From Phytophthora quininea (taxonomy: Eukaryota; Oomycota; Peronosporomycetes; Peronosporales; Peronosporaceae): 64,000 nt of DNA. How positions within the stretch are numbered: position 1 is the first letter of the stretch; the number at the start of each line of letters is the position of its first letter. The notes beneath the pieces are model-generated. The model was not told where the DNA came from, did not search any database, and saw only the letters and a program-made list of their open reading frames with translations. This document shows, one piece after another, positions 1-9,522 of the stretch. Location: the NCBI GenBank assembly GCA_011947345.1, contig JAAVTG010000279.1:1-64000 (forward strand). The letters run 5' to 3'. Both the position numbers and the translations under genes were made by a program.

Positions 1-1594
1 CGCAGAATCCATTGGCAAACCCGACAGCAAATCCATTTGCCAAGCAAAAGCGGCATTTGGTGGCGCCCCGCAAGCAGGAAACCCCTTCACGAAGCCGCCG
101 TTCGACAATCTTCAACAAACTCATTCGCGAAACCTGCGTTTGCGGGCCTGAACGCGAATCCGTTTGCTGCGAAGGTGGCGAAAGCGACTTCAACCGCTAC
201 GGTCAATCCGTTCGCGTCGACGGTAACAACAACGTCGAATTGGGGAAGCCACAAGCCGTTCGTGCCATACAGCGGCAGCCAGTCACCACCTCGGCCAGCA
301 AGTGATCAAGCGGACCGCAGCGCTCGGCCTCAGTCCACTTTCGGGTCGAGTTTCAAGTCGACGGGCTTCAAGTTCCGCTCCGTCGTGAACACTGACGAAG
401 CTTTTGGTTCGTGCAGACGCGTCGACGGGGATGCAAAATCGCCTGCAGTTGGCCTCCCGTGCCGCCCTGGGCCGCCAAGCCAAATCCGCCGCAGACAAAT
501 TCGGTGTGGGCGTCTTGGTTTGAACAGAAAAATCACCGCAAGCAAGCACTGCCAGCTCTTCGTCGACACCAAATGCGTCGTCGCATGCAGCATCGAGCTC
601 GTCTTCCGGTTCCACCTCCACGATGGCAGACGAACACTGACACCTCCGACGCTAGTAGCATCCCCGGACGTGAACCCCTACGGCTCGGATTCTTGCGGCG
701 ATGGTCTGCTAGAGCGACAGATGAAGACAATTGCGAGCAACCCGACGCCCTCCCCAGTGCTCAAGGTGCTCGAGTCGGACGCGCAGCGAGGTTCCGTTTT
801 CCCACTTGGACGTCCATCGGTGAGATTTGCTGCTCGGCTGGGTTTGGCTAGACAGCCTCTGCAACTACACCCGGCGAGACCGGTGCAATCTCGATTCCCA
901 GCCACCGACAGTCCACAATGACGCGGAGAGCCGTGCGGATGAAGTCCCCGCAAGCCGATATGTTTTGTTTCTCCAGCGCTTTCTCCCGACTCTCCGTGTC
1001 AAAGCGGTTCTTGAAGACGCCAGGCGCCGGACGCATAAAGCCCAGCTCAAGCAGCGACACCGAAGTTGAAGCTCCAATTCCGGTCGCCGCGGACGTCGGC
1101 AAGAAAGCAGTCTCTGGTGGGCAGGCGTGCCGGAGCGAAGAGCAAGATGAGACCGAGTCGGATGGTCCGTCGTCTGCCTCGCCCACGCTTGCCAATGACG
1201 AGTATTTCACGGTGCCTTCTATCCGTGATCTTCGCCAACTCGGCGATGACGAGCTGTCGCGCGTGGATAACTTCGTGGTCGGGCGTCACGGCTGCGGGAT
1301 GCTTTGCTTCGTCGGCGCGACCGACGTTCGCGGCTTGAAGCTGGACGACATCGTCTCTTTCTCCCGAGGAAAGGTGGTGGTGTATCCCGACGACGACGCC
1401 AGACCGGCAGTCGGTCACGATCTGAATAAGCCTGCCATGGTCCACCTCGAAGGCCTCGCCCCGACGAGCACGAAGCGCACGAGGCCTTTCTGGGTCGGCT
1501 CGAGAAACACACCGAGTCCGTCGGCGCCACGTTTTTGGGGTATGATGAGGGCGTGAAAGGTGGTGTGTGGCGCTTTCGTGTCGAGCACTTTTAA
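1..1594 (+). pseudogene. NUP98: NUP98-type FG nucleoporin, C-terminal part (left arm copy, frame-disrupted)
   Basis: This is the 3' part of a nucleoporin of the nuclear pore FG meshwork; the 5' part lies left of the window. Early codons give NPFA/NPFT and FG motifs. The end (about 1200-1594) is the NUP98 autopeptidase domain: it opens EYFTVPSIRDL, contains DNFVVGRHGCG and VVVYPDDDARP, and ends FRVEHF directly before TAA. In animal NUP98 this domain cleaves itself after HF; here translation stops at that bond, so no cleavage is needed. The frame breaks several times: a C run near 1450 is one base shorter than in the right-arm copy, as is a C run near 466. These may be assembly indels or real decay. 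The opposite-strand copy is at 6581-8852. Confidence 0.7.
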
Positions 1595-1922
1595 TTTCCA
1601 TGAGCGTTGTATATGCATAACAATTCAATCTGAACTTCTATGAGCACTGTGGATCACGAGACTCGGTTGTACAGCGGCACCTGCACTCAATTGGCGCACG
1701 ACGTGGGTTTTATCGGCTCGAATGCCCTGTTCTTCAAACCCGTAGTGTAATTTATCTGCTGCACGACCGAGCTGGTTTAAGCGGGCTGCGATGAGGTTTC
1801 TTGGAGCAAGTTGCCTTCAACTTCAGGTGCACGACTTGCCAATCTTCGGTCTGTATTTACACATCTAGCCCCAATACAACTCCGTAAGATCTAGCTTTGT
1901 TTGGCATTTTGCCAATCAACCG
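1595..1922. other. Intergenic spacer, left arm
   Basis: This spacer separates the NUP98-type stop from the start of family copy A-left. I see no gene, repeat or RNA in it. It is mirrored almost exactly at 6253-6580 in the right arm, so it was part of the duplicated block. It must hold the NUP98 3' end and the promoter of copy A. Confidence 0.6.
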
Positions 1923-2367
1923 ATGGCCCCACAAACCGAGAGCGCCGCGATGACAACTCCATCCGACGAGACTGCGTCCACTTCGCTTCGCGCGGATGAG
2001 GCCTGGTCCGATGAGCTCCTACAGCACGAGGGCACCACCGTCTTCGCTGGGTCACCAGCTTTGACACACCGCTACTCGCTCACCCTCAAGAACGGGAAGC
2101 TCCGCATCTGGCTCGAGAACTGCGAGACCAAAGAGCAATGGTCCAGAATTCCAGATTCCAGATAGAGCAGGCATGCAATATCGCGCCTACTAAAATTGAC
2201 GCTATCTTTTCTTCTGCAGGTGCACGACAGAGCTGAGCTTGGGGGAGTACGTGGACACGTCCAACGCAGTCCCAAACGCCTGTGCAGCAGACTACGTCGA
2301 GGTGCTGTCAAAACCCATTTTTTCGTGATATTGGCAGGGTTTACGTTATACATAAACTTTGGTTGTA

Positions 2368-2390
2368 CAGACAACGACACAAAAGCCGGG
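2368..2390 (+). repeat. pogo-like terminal inverted repeat, left
   Basis: 23 bp, identical to the reverse complement of 4032-4054, directly preceded by the target TA. Confidence 0.95.
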
Positions 2391-2595
2391 TAAATCAGTC
2401 TAGGTTCTCATACAAAAATTATGGACACAAAAACTCGGAAGCTAACAGAGCTGGTGTTTGATTGGATAATATTTACCCTAAATTGTGCAAAAACCGGAAT
2501 TTTATAAGGCGAGTTAAACTATAAATGACTCATACCTAGGAATTGCTGTTTCGAAGCTACGAATAACTAGATCTGGTGAAAACTCTTCCCACGCC

Positions 2596-3865
2596 TTAAT
2601 CGTAGCTTTTATAGCTTTTAGACGTTTTTAGGCGCTGGAAGGCCCTTTTAGGTGTGTAGCAGCCACGAATTCGTGATTTAAGTGGTCCCATGACCCCCAC
2701 GTCTAATGGCTGGCACACTGAGGTGCTTTTGGGGCAAAGGGACCACGGTGGCACAGGCTTCCTCGGCCACAACGCGCACTCCTTGCTCCGACACATGACT
2801 GTCGAAGTTGTCGACAAGGAGCAGCGCTGGGCTGTCGATTTCATATTTTAGCAAATTTTTAACATAAAACTGCCAACCCACAGCGTCCATCCAGCCTGCT
2901 TCTTGAACCGTGTAAAAATGGCCTTTTGGAAGGGTCTTCAGTTCTTTAGCCTCGATGCTTCCGCCCAACTTGCCGCGTAAAATGAAAAGAATTGGAAGTT
3001 TTTTTCCTAAAACAATGAAGAGAGAAAATAAGTAAACTATAACATAAATAAATAAGAAATAAAAACGTACCGTCTGCTCTAATCGTAAGCACAGCTGTCA
3101 TGCGGCCTGAGTGCTTCGTCAAGTCTTTGACTTTGGCGGACCCATTCCTTCCCTTCACGCCCCAGATTCGCGCGGGCGGCATGTCGAAGTTTATCGCCGT
3201 TTCGTCGACGTTGTAGATTTCGGCAGGGGAATAGGAGCTGTAGGTAGACCAAAACTCTATTGCAAAGTTAGCCTTGATCTCCAAAAGATCAGCACTAGGC
3301 AATTTTGTTTCCTGGGCTTTTGAGTTGAGAACCCATATCTAAAATCAATACAAATTAATATTCCACGCAACAAATTAGCATTAATATTCTAAGATGTACT
3401 GAAATACAAAAATACCTGTCTGCGGTTCGTTGGAGGAGTCTTTCAAGCGCACGGCGACAACTCGCGGGCGATGTCTTGCCCTCTGCGTAGCTTTCTAGCC
3501 AGAGGCAGTAGTTGGCTTCTATAAAACCTATCATGATAGAGGTGGTGAGCCACTAATAGGAAGTTAGTTAGTATAAATATCAATACTCAATAAATGTGCT
3601 TACCTCTTCATCTCGACGCGTGTCTTTCATAAAAGTCACCAGAGCAGGGGTGAAGGGAAAGCTCTCCTTGCGCCCCTGCCCTTTCGTCGTCTTGGATAGC
3701 TTGTTCCCGGTGAAGGAACGAAGCCTGTCGCGAGACCGCCACCAGCCGTCCACTGTGCCGTGGGTAGCCCAGCTCGGCGACGGCCTCCGACAACCCCACC
3801 GCCTCGATGAGGTCGAGCGCCTCCAGTTTCTCCTTCACTGTGTACCCTTGCTGCTTGCGCTTCAT
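2596..3865 (-). pseudogene. pogo-like transposase
   Basis: This is a cut-and-paste transposase of the DDE_1 (pogo/Tigger/Jerky) family. The start is ATG at 3865 (MKRKQQGYTVKEKLEALDL), a helix-turn-helix type opening. Catalytic region: first Asp in IYNVDETAINFD (about 3200), second in LLLVDNFDSHVS (about 2820), third in CQPLDVGVMGPLK (about 2690), giving the DDD triad usual for pogo. An AT-rich GT-AG intron at 3007-3070 joins TIRADG to GKKLP. The frame breaks between the helix-turn-helix part and the core, and again just before the third Asp, so this copy is probably inactive as sequenced. Confidence 0.85.
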
Positions 3866-4031
3866 TGCGCGTCTTGAAATGGTGCGTCTCGGAATGCAGG
3901 GGTCAGCCTTTGTTTTATAGCAGCACCAACCAAATTTTACGTTTTTTATTGGCAAAAAGAAAATATATAATGCAATTTTGATTGGCTAAAATTTTGTATT
4001 GGTTTTCTGTTTAAGCCCCGGTTTTGTGTAC

Positions 4032-4054
4032 CCCGGCTTTTGTGTCGTTGTCTG
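4032..4054 (-). repeat. pogo-like terminal inverted repeat, right
   Basis: 23 bp, the exact inverted partner of 2368-2390, directly followed by TA. The next G completes a TAG splice acceptor. Confidence 0.95.
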
Positions 4055-5051
4055 TAGTGTTTTCGGGAACTACTGGATGGCGGTGATGACGAAGTGGACG
4101 AGTTCGACGACGACGACGAGGATATCTCCAACACCTTTGAGCGTCTTCAGGATGGCGTGTTCAACTGAAAATGGAGATGGAGGTGCAAGTGTTGAAAACG
4201 ACGCGGGTGGCCACGTACTCGTTCGTCCTGGAACCGATCTCGGTGGAGAAAATCGACGTGTTGGAGTCCAAGCTGAGGGACTTGAAAGGAGAGCTCGATG
4301 AGCTTCGCGTCGATGGCTTTGATGTATTTGAAGGAGAGAATGACGATGAAAGAGCTTGGAGATGACGTATTAACACTTCAACAAAAGGTGGAGAAAAGTG
4401 AAGCTGTGATCACAGAGCAGAATAGTATGATCCAGACCCTCTCCAATGAGGTGGAGAACCTTCGTCAGGATCTCGACAAGTGCAAAACTGACATGACCGA
4501 CCTGCAGGCGACGCTGAAAACGCATAGACAGGATTTTAACAGTTGTAAGATGGAGATGGCTCTCTTGCAGATTCTAGTGCACGATCTTCAACAAGAACGG
4601 AGGAACCGTGCGGATCAGGTGGTGGAGCTTCAAGACGCCGTTCAGCTGGAACGAAATGAGCGAACGACGGACGTCCTGAACCTCAAGAAAGAAGTGAAAG
4701 ATCTCCACGAGACCGTAGACAGACGGGGAAAGCGCCTTCGAGAGCTACAGGATAAAATGAAGTTGAAGCGCTACGTCATCACTCCTCGGAGTGTATCTGA
4801 CGACTAAAGAGACCCAGCCACAGAGCCACCTCGACCGATCAGGTGCTTCATTCGCGTCGACTGCGAGTTCGTCAATTGAGCGCATTCAACCTCCACCCGG
4901 AAATATCCGACATGTGATGAATTGTTCTACGTTCAAGACGGTAATTCCGACAGAAAATATATTTTGGCTTGTTAGTGCCATGGACGCTACCATCTTCCAA
5001 CACTACAATACCGAGCACGCACCGGACGTTCAAGTCACTATAGCGTGGGAG

Positions 5052-6252
5052 CTACTCGCCCAGTCGGACAAGCGTCAGGTAGCTCGTCGAGCTAAGGTTG
5101 GTGTTGCACAGGACACTAATGCTGTCCTGTTTTTCGAAGCGAATGATGCAGGTCAGCGACGAGGAACTACTGTTGCCTTGCTCAAAGCCATAATACGCCG
5201 ATTGAAGGCACTTGTCGCCTTTCATCAGCTGAACAACCGAGTTGTGGCCGCTTGCTTTGTAGTTTGGTAGCACCGTTACCTGATAGGTGCCGGGCATCGT
5301 CGCCTGAATGACTGAGGTCGCATTATAAGCAAACCCACGCCCAGTGCTTAGCCAAATCAATGCATCGCCCTTCTTGGTCGTGGCCTGGGCTTGAATAATC
5401 ACATGACCGTTATTGGCCGAGTAAGCCGTACGAAGCGACATCACTGTGCTCTCCAGTTTCGCGATCACTGCTTCCCGCTCCTGCACATCCTTCTGAAGCT
5501 TCGCCACATCCACACGAAGTCCTTCGATCGCTTTGTTGTGCTCAGCTTCATCGACATGAAGCTCATCGAGCTCTCCTTATAAGTCCCTCAGCTTGGACTC
5601 CAACACGTCGATTTTCTCCACCGAGATCGGTTCCAGGACGAACGAGTACGTGGCCACCCGCGTCGTTTTCAACACTTGCACCTCCATCTCCATTTTCAGT
5701 TGAACACGCCATCCTGAAGACGCTCAAAGGTGTTGGAGATATCCTCGTCGTCGTCGTCGAACTCGTCCACTTCGTCATCACCGCCGTCCAGTAGTTCCCG
5801 AAAACACTACAACCAAAGTTTATGTATAACGTAAACCCTGCCAATATCACGAAAAAATGGGTTTTGACAGCACCTCGACGTAGTCTGCTGCACAGGCGTT
5901 TGGGACTGCGTTGGACGTGTCCACGTACTCCCCAAGCTCAGCTCTGTCGTGCACCTGCAGAAGAAAAAGATAGCGTCAATTTTAGTAGGCGCGATATTGC
6001 ATGCCTGCTCTATCTGGAATCTGGAATTCTGGACCATTGCTCTTTGGTCTCGCAGTTCTCGAGCCAGATGCGGAGCTTCCCGTTCTTGAGGGTGAGCGAG
6101 TAGCGGTGTGTCAAAGCTGGTGACCCAGCGAAGACGGTGGTGCCCTCGTGCTGTAGGAGCTCATCGGACCAGGCCTCATCCGCGCGAAGCGAAGTGGACG
6201 CAGTCTCGTCGGATGGAGTTGTCATCGCGGCGCTCTCGGTTTGTGGGGCCAT
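5052..6252 (-). pseudogene. Head/coiled-coil/jelly-roll family, copy A-right
   Basis: Exon 1 is 6252-6035, exon 2 is 5954-5874 and exon 3 is 5806-5052, with GT-AG introns at the same places as in the other copies. The head matches copy A-left. The tail is different: a short coil (DVAKLQKDVQEREAVIAKLES) and then a ~100-residue domain with GTYQVTVLPNYKASG, VVQLMKGDKCLQSAYYGFEQ and a final SYLTLVRLGE, which resembles a C1q/TNF jelly roll. Exon 2 has four Gs where the left copy has five, breaking frame; the exon 3 break near the head-coil join is shared with the left copy. No signal peptide is seen, so an intracellular location is likely. Confidence 0.75.
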
Positions 6253-8180
6253 CGGTTGATTGGCAAAATGCCAAACAAAGCTAGATCTTACGGAGTTGTA
6301 TTGGGGCTAGATGTGTAAATACAGACCGAAGATTGGCAAGTCGTGCACCTGAAGTTGAAGGCAACTTGCTCCAAGAAACCTCATCGCAGCCCGCTTAAAC
6401 CAGCTCGGTCGTGCAGCAGATAAATTACACTACGGGTTTGAAGAACAGGGCATTCGAGCCGATAAAACCCACGTCGTGCGCCAATTGAGTGCAGGTGCCG
6501 CTGTACAACCGAGTCTCGTGATCCACAGTGCTCATAGAAGTTCAGATTGAATTGTTATGCATATACAACGCTCATGGAAATTAAAAGTGCTCGACACGAA
6601 AGCGCCACACACCACCTTTCACGCCCTCATCATACCCCAAAAACGTGGCGCCGACGGACTCGGTGTGTTTCTCGAGCCGACCCAGAAAGGCCTCGTGCGC
6701 TTCGTGCTCGTCGGGGGCGAGGCCTTCGAGGTGGACCATGGCAGGCTTATTCAGATCGTGACCGACTGCCGGTCTGGCGTCGTCGTCGGGATACACCACC
6801 ACCTTTCCTCGGGAGAAAGAGACGATGTCGTCCAGCTTCAAGCCGCGAACGTCGGTCGCGCCGACGAAGCAAAGCATCCCGCAGCCGTGACGCCCGACCA
6901 CGAAGTTATCCACGCGCGACAGCTCGTCATCGCCGAGTTGGCGAAGATCACGGATAGAAGGCACCGTGAAATACTCGTCATTGGCAAGCGTGGGCGAGGC
7001 AGACGACGGACCATCCGACTCGGTCTCATCTTGCTCTTCGCTCCGGCACGCCTGCCCACCAGAGACTGCTTTCTTGCCGACGTCCGCGGCGACCGGAATT
7101 GAGCTTCAACTTCGGTGTCGCTGCTTGAGCTGGGCTTTATGCGTCCGGCGCCTGGCGTCTTCAAGAACCGCTTTGACACGGAGAGTCGGGAGAAAGCGCT
7201 GGAGAAACAAAACATATCGGCTTGCGGGGACTTCATCCGCACGGCTCTCCGCGTCATTGTGGACTGTCGGTGGCTGGGGAATCGAGATTGCACCGGTCTC
7301 GCCGGGTGTAGTTGCAGAGGCTGTCTAGCCAAACCCAGCCGAGCAGCAAATCTCACCGATGGACGTCCAAGTGGGAAAACGGAACCTCGCTGCGCGTCCG
7401 ACTCGAGCACCTTGAGCACTGGGGAGGGCGTCGGGTTGCTCGCAATTGTCTTCATCTGTCGCTCTAGCAGACCATCGCCGCAAGAATCCGAGCCGTAGGG
7501 GTTCACGTCCGGGGATGCTACTAGCGTCGGAGGTGTCGAGTGTTCGTCTGCCATCGTGGAGGTGGAACCGGAAGACGAGCTCGATGCTGCATGCGACGAC
7601 GCATTTGGTGTCGACGAAGAGCTGGCAGTGCTTGCTTGCGGTGATTTTTTCTGTTCAAACCAAGACGCCCACACCGAATTTGTCTGCGGCGGATTTGGCT
7701 TGGCGGCCCAGGGGCGGCACGGGAGGCCAACTGCAGGCGATTTTGCATCCCCGTCGACGCGTCTGCACGAACCAAAAGCTTCGTCAGTGTTCACGACGGA
7801 GCGGAACTTGAAGCCCGTCGACTTGAAACTCGACCCGAAAGTGGACTGAGGCCGAGCGCTGCGGTCCGCTTGATCACTTGCTGGCCGAGGTGGTGACTGG
7901 CTGCCGCTGTATGGCACGAACGGCTTGTGGCTTCCCCAATTCGACGTTGTTGTTACCGTCGACGCGAACGGATTGACCGTAGCGGTTGAAGTCGCTTTCG
8001 CCACCTTCGCAGCAAACGGATTCGCGTTCAGGCCCGCAAACGCAGGTTTCGCGAATGAGTTTGTTGAAGATTGTCCGAACGGCGGCTTCGTGAAGGGGTT
8101 TCCTGCTTGCGGGGCGCCACCAAATGCCGCTTTTGCTTGGCAAATGGATTTGCTGTCGGGTTTGCCAATGGATTCTGCGC
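5549..8180 (-). repeat. Right arm of large inverted repeat
   Basis: Reverse-complement copy of 1-4314 without the transposon. Position 8179 pairs with base 1 of the window. The true arm probably continues past 8180, but its partner lies outside the window. Confidence 0.93.
6253..6580. other. Intergenic spacer, right arm
   Basis: Mirror image of 1595-1922. It lies between the start of copy A-right and the stop of the right NUP98-type gene, and I see nothing else in it. Confidence 0.6.
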
Positions 8181-8852
8181 CGACGAGCTGGGTTTCGCGT
8201 TGGAGTTGCCAGGCCCGAACACCGTCCTCGGAAAGCTACCAAAGGTCGACCCTGACACTCCATGTCTGCTGGCAGCAAACGGGTTCTTGGCAGGCCTGTT
8301 CTCCTCGCTGGCAGCGGTCAAACCAAAGCTGCTGGACCCAAAGCTAGTGTTCGCTGCGCTGCGACCAGCCTGGCAGCGAAACTTCACAGTGTTGTCAGCG
8401 CTGCAGAACAGCCCACTCGAGCTGCTGGTGCCAAACAGCGGCTTCGGTGTTGGTGTCGACCGCCCAAACAGCGGCGGACGCCCCTCGGGTGGGACGCCAA
8501 ACAGCGACTGCGGAGCCTGCCGGGTCGACTCTCCAAAGAGCGGCCGATCCGTCGTGTTCGAGCTGAACGAGAAGGCTGGCGGCGGTGGGTCCCTCTCGAA
8601 TGTCGAACGCAACGGCTGGGATCTCAGCGGTACCGCAGTGATGCCTCCGTTCCGGGCGAAGCACATGGGCGTACTCGTGACTCGGCCGAACGGATCGGCG
8701 GGGTCGTCATGTGCTTCGCGGTTGCCAGGTTCTGTAAAGGGATTGCTATCGGGCTTGGCAGTGGTGCAATGGCTAGTACTGAAGCAGAACCCCTGGACAG
8801 GCTCCTTCGACGGGGCAGAGAAGTCCATCGATGTAGTAGCAAGAGGAGTCAA
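6581..8852 (-). CDS. NUP98: NUP98-type FG nucleoporin (right arm copy, indels in frame)
   Basis: This is a nuclear pore FG nucleoporin. From ATG at about 8852 (or the internal Met of MDFSAPSKEP) the protein shows spaced FG motifs: PLFGES, SLFGVP, PLFGRS, PLFGTS, STFGSF, TVFGPG, then NPFA repeats. A Ser/Thr-rich middle follows, then a clean autopeptidase domain (about 6964-6581) ending FRVEHF-stop. I see no GLEBS motif. Frame changes occur near 8120, near 7100 and just before the final domain; several sit in short homopolymers and differ from the left-arm copy, so they may not be real. The upstream 8853-9180 could hold a further 5' exon. This copy keeps the domain end that the left copy has lost to a frameshift. 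Confidence 0.78.
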
Positions 8853-9289
8853 AACGCACGCACTGAAGTCGGGGGCACGGGGTCTCGACTATTCAACTCT
8901 TTGAACCAACGCTAACGATTTCAAGCCTACTATCAAACTCGGCGATGACTATCGCAGCGACGGGGATGACGGGGCGAGACGTAGACCGTTGGGAAGAGAC
9001 TGGCTTGGGCTTGGACACTGGAGCGGCTGGAAGCGAATTCCGGCGTGAGCAAGCTGCGCAGGCCGGGTCGTACTGGATATTTGTGAAACCCACCCATCCG
9101 CGACATGCCGACATAGTCCAGCCCAGTCAAAAATCCAGGACCCGGGTTTCCATGCATCGATGGGTTTGGCAACGACTCGGACCAGAGTTGTGAATGCAGT
9201 CGAATGGCACACTCGATTTTGGCAAGTCGTATGAAGGCAGCCAGCTGGCTCGCACTCGACAGTGTATCTAAAGTGCTCCAGATAAAAAC
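8853..9289. other. Upstream region of NUP98-type gene
   Basis: No confident gene. Minus-strand ORFs here are Gly/Met/Pro rich and could be a 5' exon of the nucleoporin, but no splice pair convinced me. It ends at the AAAAC target duplication of Gypsy-A (9285-9289). Confidence 0.4.
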
Positions 9290-9522
9290 TGTTGTGGGTT
9301 TTACTGGAAGACGAATGAGTCTTGATAAGCTTGCGTTGTAGCAGGAAAAAGGAAGACTGAGCTATATGAAAGTGCCCTGACGGCAAGTAGACACGAGACG
9401 CTGCAGCGTCTGTGCGAAGGAAGTGAAACCTATGAAACCTAAAGCAGTGAAACCTATGGGAATGAAACCTAAAACTGCTGGAGTTGGGAGTTGTTGCCTT
9501 TTGAGGGATGCTATCCATCACA
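9290..9522 (-). repeat. Gypsy-A copy 1, 3' LTR
   Basis: 233 bp, bounded by TG and CA on its coding strand. It contains four spaced copies of TAGGTTTCA and the perfect palindrome AGACGCTGCAGCGTCT. Confidence 0.95.

Larger units (their letters stand above)
2368..4054 (-). mobile_element. pogo/Tigger-like DNA transposon (1687 bp)
   Basis: The element has perfect 23-bp terminal inverted repeats beginning CAGACAACGACAC and is flanked by TA on both sides (2366-2367 and 4055-4056), as in Tc1/mariner-pogo elements. The right arm of the inverted repeat is the matching empty site with one TA. It encodes a minus-strand transposase with a Psq-like N-terminus and a DDE_1 core. The insertion is in intron 2 of family copy A-left; the duplicated TA rebuilds the TAG acceptor. 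Confidence 0.95.
1..4314 (+). repeat. Left arm of large inverted repeat
   Basis: This arm matches the reverse complement of 5549-8180 nearly base for base, apart from single-base indels, a few substitutions and the 1.69 kb pogo element at 2368-4054. The match runs off the left edge, so the arm is longer than shown. It ends around 4314, inside the third exon of family copy A. The two arms then carry different gene tails in the 1.2 kb spacer. Confidence 0.93.
1923..4807 (+). pseudogene. Head/coiled-coil family, copy A-left (pogo in intron 2, different tail)
   Basis: Exon 1 (1923-2140) encodes the head start (GTTVFAGSPALTHRYSLTL, KLRIWLENCETKEQW). The GT-AG intron 2141-2219 splits the Trp codon. 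Exon 2 (2220-2301) encodes CTTELSLGEYVDTSNAV to DYVE. Intron 2 runs 2302-4057 and contains the whole pogo element. Exon 3 starts at 4058 with CFRELLDGGDDEVDEF, then the conserved EVQVLKTT and YSFVLEPISVEKIDVLES segment. A frame break near 4167 is shared with the right-arm copy, so it predates the duplication or is a repeated base-call error. After about 4314 the tail is a long heptad-rich coil (4298-4807) and not the jelly-roll end seen in other copies. Function unknown. Confidence 0.75.
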
